From Lachnospiraceae bacterium (GTDB lineage: Bacteria > Bacillota > Clostridia > Lachnospirales > Lachnospiraceae): a stretch of 64,000 nucleotides of DNA. The stretch covers positions 27,449 to 91,448 of the forward strand of contig JAGAQI010000096.1 in assembly GCA_017622795.1 (NCBI GenBank), in the 5' to 3' direction. How positions within the stretch are numbered: position 1 is the stretch's first letter; each line of letters begins with the position of its first letter. Shown here one piece after another: positions 1 to 9,845 of this stretch. Both the position numbers and the translations under genes were made by a program. The notes under the pieces were generated by a model. That model had not been told where the DNA came from, ran no database searches, and was given only the letters and a program-made list of their open reading frames with translations.

Positions 1-2348
1 TTATAGAATGTAAGCGCATACTCAAATGTCTGCTTTCCTGGGCACTGAACACCCTCGTCCGAAAGTTCTGTTATCTTTTCTTCTGATACAGCCAGCTTGA
101 TTCTGCACGCTCTGATAAGAGTTAATGCCATGACACTGTCATCAAATACTTCGTATTCAAAAAGACCTTTTGGCATAACCGCAAAACCATTCTCATTATC
201 CGTTACAGACGCAAAAGTTCTTAAAGGCTGGGTTCCAAACGCCTGCTCTACCCAACCTGTAGAATCAGGAATTTCTACACTTCTCTTAACAATATCAAAG
301 TGGCTGTCTGCTATAGATACTTCTGTTTTAATATCTGTCGGGAAATTTGCTCTGAACCAATGGTCTTTGATATTATTATCCACTTCAACTTTCACTTTCA
401 CGTAATCTGCGCCGGCATCAAGAGTATATGTAATCTTAACAGGCATTTTTTTGTAAATATCACTTGGATTAACTTCACAACTTTCAGGAAGTTCAAAATC
501 ATATTCACAAACGATTGAACCAGTAAGCGCTCCACTTTCTGTAACATAAATCTTTGCATTTGCCCCAAGGGTATTATATTTCCTGTCAAATTCAGGAGCT
601 TTGTGGTTCCAAGCATTACCGATTTCACCCTGAGATGTCATGTAGTTCAGGTTCTTATATACCTTCCCTGTTTCTTTATAGATTACATCTATTGTTCCAT
701 TGCCGTTAACAGTAACCTTAAGCTTATCATTTTCCATTACATTACCAAGTGCAATTCCTGGAGTCTTTAAGAGCTTATTTGGATTTTTCTTAATCTCGAA
801 TGTCTTATAACCGAATGCAGGAATCTTTTCAAATTTCGCATAAACTCTGTGATTGACACTTTCAAGGATTGTAGGTACATCCCAAATGTTATCAACAAAG
901 ATACTTGATTTTTGACTTGTAATTAACTGCAGTTTAACACCATCAATTTCGATTCCGTTACCAAATTCCTTTGGAACTTCAAGATCAAGAGGAACAACAA
1001 CATCTCTTTCGAAAGGAAGTGTGTTATAAACTATCAATTGAAGTACATCTTGTGCCTGTCCTTCAGGAGAAAGATTTTTTGCAATTTCAACCATTGCTTC
1101 ATCTGCAACAATTTCACCAATATCACTTGCTTTTCTATATCTATATTCAATATCCTTGCATACACAGTCAGGTGCGCAGCCCCCATTTGCATCGTGTGTA
1201 TGATTGGAAATAAGATACTTCCAACCTCTCTTTAAATATTCGGTACTGTCATTTCCAGCCATTGCATTAAGTGGTTCCGCATAATAAGCAAGATTGGTAT
1301 ACGCATTAAAATCTGCCTGTTTAAGGTAAGTTCTTGCACTGATTGTAGCCGGCATCAGGAACGTCCATCTGCCTTCTTTGAGATAGGCTCTTCTTTCACC
1401 TTTGAGAACAGTCATATTATCCTTGTCAAGATACTTTTCTGCATCCTGCCAAAACTTCTCAAGGTTTGTGTGTTCAAATTCAATTTCACCATTAAAAATT
1501 GCATTAGCATCTTTAATAACCTGACTTTCTTTCGGGAATCCAACAGAAATATCATGTCCATTCATTCCTAAGAAGATCGGTGTTGTGAAATGTCCTTTTT
1601 CTTCTTCAAGCATATCAAGGATTGCTTTTTTTAAATTTTCTTTCTCGTAATTTGCAACCGGTGCTTTCAAGTCATAGTTAATAGCTGCACCAACAAAACC
1701 ATCTGCACGTCTGAACGGAGCCTCATCGAATTCGCCCCATTTATAGTCCTTTGACCACACTCTGTTTCTTGAAACAGCGCGATGTACCTGATAATACCAG
1801 TTATAACGGCAGTAAAGTGCAAAACGACTTGCAAGCATTCTTGTGCCATCAACACCCTGCCAGATATATTCAGCAGGCGCCTCGTGGTGAGAAAGGCCAC
1901 GGTAAAACATCATCTTATCAAGACCAAAATCAACCAAAATCTGTGGATACTGACCTGTCTGTCCCCATGATGCAGGTGTATATGCAACCGTTCCTGTTTT
2001 TCCACCATATTTTTCTACCGTTTCACGACCTAACATAAGGTTTCTTATAAGTGCTTCATGAGAAATTGTAAATTCTTCAGGAAGTGTGTAGTAAGGTCCA
2101 ATAATCAATCTACCTTCCTTTACAAATTTCTCAACTTGTTCCCGTCTTTCAGGTCGCATCTCAAGATAATCCTCTATCATAATAGAATGACCGTCCATTG
2201 TGAAAGAATGATAATCCGGATCACTTTCCAAGATATCTAAGGTCGTATCAAGCATAACCAAAAGATTGTGCCGTGTTTTTTCAAAACTAAATCTGAATTC
2301 TCTGTCCCAGTGCGTATTAGACACTACGTCAATTTTATTTACTTTCAT
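1..2348 (-). CDS. GH38 alpha-mannosidase-like protein, 3' end beyond the window
   Basis: About 782 residues are readable from ATG 2348, which has an AGGAG site just upstream; the frame is still open at base 1. The N-terminus carries THWDREF (His13, Asp15), matching the HxHWDREW zinc-binding motif of GH38 retaining alpha-mannosidases. NHTHDANGG (His385, Asp386) matches the C-terminal zinc His region. The segment that normally holds the nucleophile Asp, written P-D-S/T-F-G in family members, reads TPASWGQ, with Ala126 in place of Asp. The expected reaction is exo-hydrolysis of alpha-mannosides in the cytoplasm, since no signal peptide is seen, but the substitution makes activity uncertain. It is the last visible gene of the minus-strand glycan locus. 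Family assignment is firm; activity is not. Confidence 0.85.
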   Translation of the reverse strand, partial: MKVNKIDVVSNTHWDREFRFSFEKTRHNLLVMLDTTLDILESDPDYHSFTMDGHSIMIEDYLEMRPERREQVEKFVKEGRLIIGPYYTLPEEFTISHEALIRNLMLGRETVEKYGGKTGTVAYTPASWGQTGQYPQILVDFGLDKMMFYRGLSHHEAPAEYIWQGVDGTRMLASRFALYCRYNWYYQVHRAVSRNRVWSKDYKWGEFDEAPFRRADGFVGAAINYDLKAPVANYEKENLKKAILDMLEEEKGHFTTPIFLGMNGHDISVGFPKESQVIKDANAIFNGEIEFEHTNLEKFWQDAEKYLDKDNMTVLKGERRAYLKEGRWTFLMPATISARTYLKQADFNAYTNLAYYAEPLNAMAGNDSTEYLKRGWKYLISNHTHDANGGCAPDCVCKDIEYRYRKASDIGEIVADEAMVEIAKNLSPEGQAQDVLQLIVYNTLPFERDVVVPLDLEVPKEFGNGIEIDGVKLQLITSQKSSIFVDNIWDVPTILESVNHRVYAKFEKIPAFGYKTFEIKKNPNKLLKTPGIALGNVMENDKLKVTVNGNGTIDVIYKETGKVYKNLNYMTSQGEIGNAWNHKAPEFDRKYNTLGANAKIYVTESGALTGSIVCEYDFELPESCEVNPSDIYKKMPVKITYTLDAGADYVKVKVEVDNNIKDHWFRANFPTDIKTEVSIADSHFDIVKRSVEIPDSTGWVEQAFGTQPLRTFASVTDNENGFAVMPKGLFEYEVFDDSVMALTLIRACRIKLAVSEEKITELSDEGVQCPGKQTFEYALTFY

Positions 2349-2440
2349 TTTGATTCTCCTAAAATATATAGTTTTTATACAGTCTATCATTCTAACTCTG
2401 TTACATATCAGCTAATAAGCCATCCACCAATCTGTATGGA

Positions 2441-3613
2441 TTATTTCAGACAAGAATATATTACATTGCGAATTCGTGGTTGGTAGTAATTCTCTCGAGG
2501 ATTTAAAGTATGCTGCGCATAGAAAACTCCCAACCCAATATCAGGATCAACAATTGATAAAGCTCCTGCCGCACCATCCCATCCAAATTCACCTAAATTA
2601 GAAATCATTCCAGACTTTACTTGACTAATGTGAGTTCTTACTCCAAGTCCATAACCATATCCTGCCAAATGCTTCCAATTAAAATCTTCTTTCTGTACAT
2701 CACTTAAACGATTTGCCCGCATGAGATTTATAGAGCCAGGCGAAAGAATTCTTTCTCCGTTAACTCCTGTGCCATATCCTGCTAGTGCTGCCATTAATTT
2801 TGCATAATCAGATACAGTAGTAATGATTCCAGCCCCGCCACTATCATATTCTTCTCCTAAAATATGCTTGACTGCTTTTCCTACATTTTTGAAATAGCCA
2901 TCCTTAAATCTCTCATCTCCTTGGACATTTCCGTTATTTTCATCATTAGATTGTATAAACAAATATTGCTGTGCCATTTTTTCCAACACCTCTGGCGTTT
3001 GATGATATACACTTTCTTTCATTTCTAATGGTTCAAATATATTTTCCTTCACATAATCCCTAAATTTATGTCCTGATACAACGCTGATTAGTGCAGCCAA
3101 AACGTCATGACAAATACTGTACTGCCAATGAGTTCCCGGCTCAAAGGAAAGCGGATCCCTAGCAATACACTGTATTGTTCTCACTGTATCCATTTTTCCT
3201 GCTGTTACCTCTCTAGCTTTTTGAAATCCAGGCGCTTCAAGGTTATATGTAAATCCTGCTGTCATAGAGAACAAATCTCCAACAGTTATATAGTTATTCG
3301 CTCTGGTTAAGTTACCTTCTGCGCTCAATACGAACATATTGCGAAACTCTGGCATATATTCATACAATGGATCTGAAAGTAGTATTTTCCCCTGTTCTAA
3401 TAATTGAACACCTGCAACTACCGTGGTTATTTTTGAACATGAATAAATATTGTACATTTCATCTCCAACCAAAGGAATTGCATTTTCAAGATCTGCATAT
3501 CCAGCAAAATATTGAAAGACTCTCTTACCTTTCAGAAAAACCTCAATACTATTTCCTGGTGTTCTTTCTTCAGCCATATGATTCATAAACATCTTTAAGT
3601 TCGTAAAATCCAT
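2441..3613 (-). CDS. Beta-lactamase-family serine hydrolase (class C/esterase type)
   Basis: This 390-residue protein has the SxxK motif of penicillin-recognising serine hydrolases (Ser58-Cys-Ser-Lys61), a likely second-motif Tyr in QYSICHD, and a C-terminal FGWDGAAG in the place of the usual HxG triad. No signal peptide is visible, so it is probably cytoplasmic and more likely an esterase or deacylase than a resistance enzyme. It lies between the GH36 and GH38 genes in the same direction, which suggests removal of ester groups from imported oligosaccharides; that role is inferred from context only. Confidence 0.8.
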   Translation of the reverse strand: MDFTNLKMFMNHMAEERTPGNSIEVFLKGKRVFQYFAGYADLENAIPLVGDEMYNIYSCSKITTVVAGVQLLEQGKILLSDPLYEYMPEFRNMFVLSAEGNLTRANNYITVGDLFSMTAGFTYNLEAPGFQKAREVTAGKMDTVRTIQCIARDPLSFEPGTHWQYSICHDVLAALISVVSGHKFRDYVKENIFEPLEMKESVYHQTPEVLEKMAQQYLFIQSNDENNGNVQGDERFKDGYFKNVGKAVKHILGEEYDSGGAGIITTVSDYAKLMAALAGYGTGVNGERILSPGSINLMRANRLSDVQKEDFNWKHLAGYGYGLGVRTHISQVKSGMISNLGEFGWDGAAGALSIVDPDIGLGVFYAQHTLNPRENYYQPRIRNVIYSCLK

Positions 3614-3676
3614 TATTCTTGTACTCCTGTTACAAATTCAGAAAATGTAATTAATAGCACTTTTTCACTGTATACT

Positions 3677-5860
3677 TCATTGTTTTTTTTCAAAAACTAG
3701 TATTTCAGAGTTAAACTCCTTATTATTATCAAAATACAATCCAACATTCATAAGATAACTTCCGCTATACGTTCGACCACTCAAAGTTTCCACATATTGT
3801 ACGCTATCTTCCAGTCCTTGTAACTTAACCTGTATTTTTCCTAGTTGGCTTCTGGTAAACATCGTAAAATACATTAGCACTACCTTATCTTTATAAATAT
3901 ATTCCCAAACAGTATTTCTTCCTTCAAATGGACTCTTTAAACGATACATATTGCCATGATGAATAACTTCTCTTATTTTCTTATAGTCTGTTATTTGTTG
4001 TTTTACCAATTCCAACTCATCATCATCTAAAGTATTTAAATCGAGTTCATATCCAAATTGTCCAGACATAGCCACATTCCCACGCATTTTCAGTGGAGTA
4101 CTTCTTCCAACCTGATGATTTGGTATCGCTGAAACATGAGCTCCCATAGTAGAAACCGGCATTACCATACTAGTTCCATGTTGTATGTAAAGACGTTCAA
4201 TTGCATCTGAATTGTCACTGGTCCAATACTGCGGATAATAGTGAATCATTCCTGCATCAAATCTACCACCTCCTCCGGAACACCCTTCAAATAAAACGTC
4301 CGGAAATGCTGTGGTTATTCGTTCTAATATCTCATAAATTCCCAGTACATATCGATGAGGTAATTCCTGTTGTCTTTCCACCGGTAATCCTTCTGAACCT
4401 ATATCAGATATATTCCTATTATAATCCCATTTTACATATGAGATTGGCGCAGCTTTTAATATATTAGATACACTATCAACAATATAATCACGGACATCTT
4501 TTCTTGACAGATCCAATACAAGCTGATTTCTAGCTGGATTTCTTTTACGGCCTTCCACATGAATACACCAATCCGGATGAATTCTATATAGTTCACTATC
4601 TTCAGAAATCATTTCTGGTTCAAACCATAGCCCAAACTTCATTCCTAATTCTGTTATCTTAGTAGCTAAGCTTTCTATTCCATTTGGTAACTTATTTCTG
4701 TCTGCAACCCAATCTCCAAGAGAACAATTATCACTATTTCTCTTGCCAAACCATCCATCGTCTAGAACCATCAGTTCAACGCCTACATCCTTAGCTTTCT
4801 TTGCAATATTTAGAATTTTTTCCTCGTTAAAATCAAAATAAGTTGCTTCCCAGTTATTAATCAGCACCGGTCTTTCAATATCTCTATATTTTCCTCTGCA
4901 CAAGCGAGAACGATAAAGTTCATGATATGTTCTCGACATTTTACCAAATCCTTCATTTGAATATGTCAGAACAACTTCTGGTGCTTGAAATTCTTCTTTA
5001 GGTGCCAATATCCAGTTAAATCCAAACGGATTGATTCCCACATTTATTCTTGCCACGTCATATTCACTGACTTCAACTTGTTCAATATGATTACCACTGT
5101 AAACCAGACTAAACCCATAAACTTCACCTTGAATTTCTGTTGCCCAAGGTCTCGCAAGAGCCAAAAACGGGCTATGAGTGTGACTGCTTGATACTCTTTT
5201 GCTGTCAATTTGCATAATCCCATTCATTAGTGATTTTTTCTGAATATTTCTTTCTCTCGCCCAAGAGCCTTCCAGATGTACAAATTCAAACTCTTTATCA
5301 AACAGATATGTCGTGCTACTCAATACACTTTTAATACTAATATTTTGATTTCCGGCATTTTGAATTTTTACGCTTTTAGCTATTGCATCTATTTTGTTGT
5401 AGGCAGTATAAGACAATATTGCTTCTATCCCAGTTAATTCATCTCTCAATGTTATGTATAATGTATCCGCTTCGTTGTCTTCGTCTACATATGTAGCAGG
5501 CAAACCGTTAAGTTTCTTTTTTCCTTTTGCTATTTCATGCCCCACATATTCAAACCTTGTCAATGTACTCCCATTCTCATATTCAGCATGAAATGCAGGG
5601 GTTCTAAAATCTACATTTCCATAACAAGGATATTCCATAGGCAACAGATTCGAACTCGCATTTGTTTCTTCTATATCAATTGGAGAAAATGGTAAGTCGA
5701 CTGCAACCGGAAGATAATCAATAAAATTAACAAATCTATCTATTTTCTTGCCATAATACAAATGCAACAATAGTTTTCCACAATATATCCCCATCACATA
5801 ACTTGTATTTGGCGTATTTAAATAAAATATTTTTTCATTTGGATCAAAACATATGCTCAT
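3677..5860 (-). CDS. GH36 alpha-galactosidase
   Basis: The 727-residue length is typical of bacterial GH36 (AgaA/RafA-like, about 730). It has the N-terminal beta-sandwich, then a TIM barrel with DDGWFGKRN, the nucleophile motif KWDYNR (Asp479) and the acid/base motif CSGGGGRFD (Asp535). All catalytic residues are intact. It removes terminal alpha-1,6-galactose from raffinose-type sugars or galactomannan side chains. No signal peptide is seen, so it acts on imported oligosaccharides. The start has a GGAGG site 8 bases upstream. Its place next to a mannosidase-like gene suggests a galactose- and mannose-containing substrate (inference). Confidence 0.95.
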   Translation of the reverse strand: MSICFDPNEKIFYLNTPNTSYVMGIYCGKLLLHLYYGKKIDRFVNFIDYLPVAVDLPFSPIDIEETNASSNLLPMEYPCYGNVDFRTPAFHAEYENGSTLTRFEYVGHEIAKGKKKLNGLPATYVDEDNEADTLYITLRDELTGIEAILSYTAYNKIDAIAKSVKIQNAGNQNISIKSVLSSTTYLFDKEFEFVHLEGSWARERNIQKKSLMNGIMQIDSKRVSSSHTHSPFLALARPWATEIQGEVYGFSLVYSGNHIEQVEVSEYDVARINVGINPFGFNWILAPKEEFQAPEVVLTYSNEGFGKMSRTYHELYRSRLCRGKYRDIERPVLINNWEATYFDFNEEKILNIAKKAKDVGVELMVLDDGWFGKRNSDNCSLGDWVADRNKLPNGIESLATKITELGMKFGLWFEPEMISEDSELYRIHPDWCIHVEGRKRNPARNQLVLDLSRKDVRDYIVDSVSNILKAAPISYVKWDYNRNISDIGSEGLPVERQQELPHRYVLGIYEILERITTAFPDVLFEGCSGGGGRFDAGMIHYYPQYWTSDNSDAIERLYIQHGTSMVMPVSTMGAHVSAIPNHQVGRSTPLKMRGNVAMSGQFGYELDLNTLDDDELELVKQQITDYKKIREVIHHGNMYRLKSPFEGRNTVWEYIYKDKVVLMYFTMFTRSQLGKIQVKLQGLEDSVQYVETLSGRTYSGSYLMNVGLYFDNNKEFNSEILVFEKKQ

Positions 5861-5962
5861 TATTTTTCCTCCCAGAAATAATATTCAAAGCCAGTCAAAT
5901 ACTAAAATATGTATTTTACATTTAAACAAAATATATTAAATAATCTATTAGCACAATATAAA

Positions 5963-6595
5963 CTAGAATCCGCTCGGCTTATCTGTATATAATTCCTCCA
6001 TATATTCTACTTTTTCATCAATACCAAGTGCCGGAAGAATATAAGAAAGTACTTGCTCTGTGAACACCCGTGTCCCCATTGGCGTATAGAAATGCACTTC
6101 ATCTGAATGTGCATCTGCAGGCAAAGAAAGCGATGCAGCATATAAATCATTCACTTCGAATCCATATGAAGTAACCACTTCTACCGCAGCAGCATTATAT
6201 TCCTCTATCTCTTCGTTATATCGAATTTTATCAAAAGACATTCTTTCAGTCTGTACACTAGTAGAAGTAGCAAAAATCACTTTAGCTTCGGGAAATGTAT
6301 TTTTAATTCTCTTACATATTCTATCAATATAATATGTGTAAATTTCTAATGGTGTATGCGGCTCTTCTCCGAACAAACGCAAACAATCCCACAGACCAGC
6401 ATTCCAATGTAACACATCAACCGGTTTATCTCCCATTACATATTCCTTATACTCATTTAGATAACGTAAAATATAAGATGCAAATCGACAATTATCATCT
6501 GGAAAGTATACATTTGCTTTTCCCTCTAACGTATTGCGAATCGCTTTATCGTATCCTATACGAATAGAATCTCCTATTAATAGTACATTCTTCAT
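5963..6595 (-). CDS. SGNH/GDSL-family hydrolase
   Basis: A 210-residue protein with the block I motif GDSI near the N-terminus (LLIGDSIRIGYDK) and the block V motif D-x-x-H in HSDEVHFY, which supply the catalytic Ser, Asp and His of the SGNH fold. WNAGLWD is in the position of the oxyanion Asn block. It lacks a signal peptide. In glycan loci such enzymes are usually acetyl-esterases that deacetylate plant oligosaccharides. The gene sits between GH105 and GH36 genes on the same strand, so a role in de-esterifying the same substrate is likely but not shown. Confidence 0.8.
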   Translation of the reverse strand: MKNVLLIGDSIRIGYDKAIRNTLEGKANVYFPDDNCRFASYILRYLNEYKEYVMGDKPVDVLHWNAGLWDCLRLFGEEPHTPLEIYTYYIDRICKRIKNTFPEAKVIFATSTSVQTERMSFDKIRYNEEIEEYNAAAVEVVTSYGFEVNDLYAASLSLPADAHSDEVHFYTPMGTRVFTEQVLSYILPALGIDEKVEYMEELYTDKPSGF

Positions 6596-6634
6596 ATCTT
6601 CCCTCCATCAGTAATAATTCACCATTCTTTTCTA

Positions 6635-8710
6635 TTATTTTGGTTCTTTATTCTTTTCCACTTCAACCATAGCAAGTAAAACAATGCCTGTACCGTGAGT
6701 ATCATTCAGAACCCATGGTAATTCATTCTTATAATACTCTTCTCTATAAGAGTAGCCGGAGCCACAACAAACTCCATAAACATTACCTTGATTATCAACG
6801 CAATATCGTTTTAATGCTTCTACACATCTCTCACTCGCTAATTTATACGGTTCTTCAGGTAATATTCCCATACGTACTCCTCGTGCGAATGCAACGGCGC
6901 ACATAGATGTACATGAAGCTTCTCCATAAGATTCATGATCCCAGAGAACTTGATGTAGCATTCCATCATCATCAATCTGATTTAAAAATCCTTGTGAAAT
7001 CTTTACAAAAAACTTCAGTATTTCATTGTAGTCTTTATGATCTGTTGGAAGTACCATCAACAACTCTGACAAAGAGAACAGAACCCATCCATTCCCTCTT
7101 CCCCACGGAATACGTGTAGGCAAACCGTAGGTTAAATTATACACATGACTCATCAACCCACTTTCTTCCATAAATAACTTTTCTTTAAAACATAAGAACT
7201 GATTGACAACATCATCTATCACATCTTTATCACCTTTAATTTTGGCAAACCTATTCATAAATGGTGTACTCATATACAAATCATCTGCCCAAATAGAATT
7301 TTGATGTAAGTGTCCTGGCTGTTCTCGATAGAACATACCATTTTCGAGTCTTTCCTGTTTATTTAGAATATATTCTGCCACATATTCCGCAAATGACACC
7401 ACCGCTTCATCTGCATTGTGATATAAATAATCTTCTAACACAGCGGACGCAAAAGAACCACAGTCGTCAAGCGAGGCAAGTCCTACCAACTGATGATTAA
7501 TGCAAGGATAACCAAACATTTTTTCATCCCATAAAGAATATTCCATAGCGGCATAACAACTTTTTAAATGCTCATGTGCATATGTTAATACCTCTTTATC
7601 ATTTAAATATTCTCCTGCTTTTAACAATCCGTATAACACAACACCAACTGGGTAATTACTCTTACCAAACAAATCTTCTTCTAATACCGGCCTTAAATGT
7701 GTATTTTCATCACATAAAAAGAAGGTTTTCTGTTCTGGTTCATACGCATCATACAATGTATACATATCGAATCCTAATTTAGCTTTTTCGTCTTTACTAT
7801 GCAGAAATAACCAATTTCCTCTGATGTCTTTAATACATTCTGGCAAACATAGTTTCCCTCCTTGCACAGTACAATCAAATTCTGTTCCACTCAAATTGCA
7901 CATACGAAGCGATAATGAATGTTCACCCTTCAATAAATTCAAATTGATGTTTATATTGTTATTTCCGCTAGCTACTAACGAACCATTCACATATAATTCC
8001 ATATCTGCGGAGACATTACACGAAATAGCTACCTCAGCATCTTCTTTACACAAAATCATAGAGATTGCATATATTTCTTCATTGCTATGTACCTTCGGCA
8101 GCCTATTTTTGTATGGCTGCGGCAGCCAAAACTCCTGCATGGAATCATTTAATTTAGGACTTTCCTTAATGATATCTTCTCCAAACGGACCACAGTAATT
8201 CCAACCAATTTCTCCATCGTTCTCGGCAAATGCCGTATAAAAATTCACAGGATCCCATTTGTTTCTATGACTTCCTAACTTGCATTGGAATCCCAACGCA
8301 GTTTTTTTGCACTTTACAAATATCGTATTAGTACCTTCCTCAACTGGTATATCAACAAATCGCTTATCGTAGACAACTTCATCCCAGATATTTGTCTGGG
8401 TTATCTTGATCCCATTAATGTACAATTCCATATAATTATGCGCTGTTACTGATAGTGTCAGCGTTCTATTTTCACGACTATGAAATTTAGCAAATGCATA
8501 GGCGAAATCTCCATTTTTAGCATTTGGAAACTTCTGAGCAAAATCCAAAACACATCTGCCATCTGCATCCCTATTAAACCCTTCTCTTGAAAACGCCCTG
8601 TAAGAAAATGGTCTGGCCGGATTAGCTTTCATGTATCGATTAACAATTGTTCTGATCACTTCACATGACTTTCCGGTAATACTACTTCCTTCTTCAAAAT
8701 ATGGCTTCAT
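6635..8710 (-). CDS. GH105/GH88-type unsaturated glycuronyl hydrolase with N-terminal beta domain
   Basis: Of the 691 residues, about 310 form a beta-rich N-terminal region that looks like a duplicated carbohydrate-binding or jelly-roll domain (two similar ELYINGxxI-type stretches). The rest is an (alpha/alpha)6 barrel of the YteR type. Family motifs are WADDLYMSTPF (Asp476/Asp477, the catalytic Asp region) and PWGRGNGWVLFSLSELL. Enzymes of this family cleave the unsaturated uronic acid left by polysaccharide lyases, typically from rhamnogalacturonan. No signal peptide is seen. The extra N-terminal half is longer than in classical YteR (about 370 residues). Confidence 0.85.
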   Translation of the reverse strand: MKPYFEEGSSITGKSCEVIRTIVNRYMKANPARPFSYRAFSREGFNRDADGRCVLDFAQKFPNAKNGDFAYAFAKFHSRENRTLTLSVTAHNYMELYINGIKITQTNIWDEVVYDKRFVDIPVEEGTNTIFVKCKKTALGFQCKLGSHRNKWDPVNFYTAFAENDGEIGWNYCGPFGEDIIKESPKLNDSMQEFWLPQPYKNRLPKVHSNEEIYAISMILCKEDAEVAISCNVSADMELYVNGSLVASGNNNININLNLLKGEHSLSLRMCNLSGTEFDCTVQGGKLCLPECIKDIRGNWLFLHSKDEKAKLGFDMYTLYDAYEPEQKTFFLCDENTHLRPVLEEDLFGKSNYPVGVVLYGLLKAGEYLNDKEVLTYAHEHLKSCYAAMEYSLWDEKMFGYPCINHQLVGLASLDDCGSFASAVLEDYLYHNADEAVVSFAEYVAEYILNKQERLENGMFYREQPGHLHQNSIWADDLYMSTPFMNRFAKIKGDKDVIDDVVNQFLCFKEKLFMEESGLMSHVYNLTYGLPTRIPWGRGNGWVLFSLSELLMVLPTDHKDYNEILKFFVKISQGFLNQIDDDGMLHQVLWDHESYGEASCTSMCAVAFARGVRMGILPEEPYKLASERCVEALKRYCVDNQGNVYGVCCGSGYSYREEYYKNELPWVLNDTHGTGIVLLAMVEVEKNKEPK

Positions 8711-8738
8711 ACAATAATATCCTCCTTTTCGTTACAGT

Positions 8739-9830
8739 TTAAAGCTCTACTTCACGATTTGAACCACTAACACCATAGCGTTTTATCTGTAATTTTCTTC
8801 TTTTTTTATCAATGAAAACACAGTCCCATCCGCCATCAATAGTTTCATTGATATCGTCCCAATTCTTTTTTACATTACCAAGTAAATTTTTAGTTGCTAT
8901 CGCTGTAATACCATCTAATACAAAAGACAGATCCACATGTCTGTGACCAAACATATATACCAATACATCATTCGATTGATTGTTAGTAAAATCAAATTGA
9001 ACATGCGCTTCCAAATGCGCTTCTTCTGAAGTCACACTACCCTTTTCGTTTCTTTTATATGCTTGAATAATCTTCCAGGCCAAATCACCATTTCTAACTA
9101 TTTTGTCATTTTGTTCATTAGTAAGAAATTCATGAGACATAAAAACAACTGACCATCCATCTTCTTCAAAACTTAACGTTTCAACAAGCCACTTCAGCTG
9201 TTTTTCACTTATTCCGAAATTCCATTGTCCACAATATTCTTTTCTTAACTTTCCTTCTTCATCCATAACAACTGGAAGATCATTTGTATTTATATTGATT
9301 ACTCTTATTTTATGTAAAGGATAATCTATGTAATAATAACCACCCGTAATATTTTCAGTATCTACAGTTATTGGATATTGAACACGGATAGGGTTCACTA
9401 CATATGAATACCAGGCCTCTGGAGAAAGAACAGCTTCTATTCCCATACTATTTTTATACGCATACCATGAACAATCATCATGATTCCCTTTAGATATAAG
9501 TACAGCCGTAGTCTTTGCTTCGCGAACTAAACTTATCAAGTCACCCAAGTCTCTTTTTTGCCTCTTTAATGTTGTATTACCATCTACCAGATCTCCAGTA
9601 AGAGCAAGCAAATCAAAACCTGCAAACTGCGAAAATTCTACCATTTCCTTCACTTTATAATATGCTGGGACATACATAGCAAACTTACGTATATAATGTA
9701 TATCTGTTGCATACAAAATACTAAATATATCTGGACCTTGAACATCTTTTATTTCTTGTGAAAATTCGTCCCACTTTGTATTTATTTTTTCCATATGCTG
9801 TTCAAAAACAAAACTCTCAATTGTGTTCAT
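8739..9830 (-). CDS. Calcineurin-like metallophosphoesterase
   Basis: The 363 residues contain the full metallophosphoesterase signature in order: DIH (ATDIHYIR), GDLVDG (LTGDLVDGN), GNHDD, SHEF and FGHRH. These bind two metal ions and catalyse phosphomonoester or phosphodiester hydrolysis. No signal peptide is apparent. The gene lies 15 bases after the AraC regulator and just before GH105, so it is probably part of the same transcript. Its substrate is unknown; a phosphorylated sugar or a signalling nucleotide is possible. Family confidence is high and function confidence low. Confidence 0.85.
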   Translation of the reverse strand: MNTIESFVFEQHMEKINTKWDEFSQEIKDVQGPDIFSILYATDIHYIRKFAMYVPAYYKVKEMVEFSQFAGFDLLALTGDLVDGNTTLKRQKRDLGDLISLVREAKTTAVLISKGNHDDCSWYAYKNSMGIEAVLSPEAWYSYVVNPIRVQYPITVDTENITGGYYYIDYPLHKIRVININTNDLPVVMDEEGKLRKEYCGQWNFGISEKQLKWLVETLSFEEDGWSVVFMSHEFLTNEQNDKIVRNGDLAWKIIQAYKRNEKGSVTSEEAHLEAHVQFDFTNNQSNDVLVYMFGHRHVDLSFVLDGITAIATKNLLGNVKKNWDDINETIDGGWDCVFIDKKRRKLQIKRYGVSGSNREVEL

Positions 9831-9845
9831 CGAAATACCTCAATA

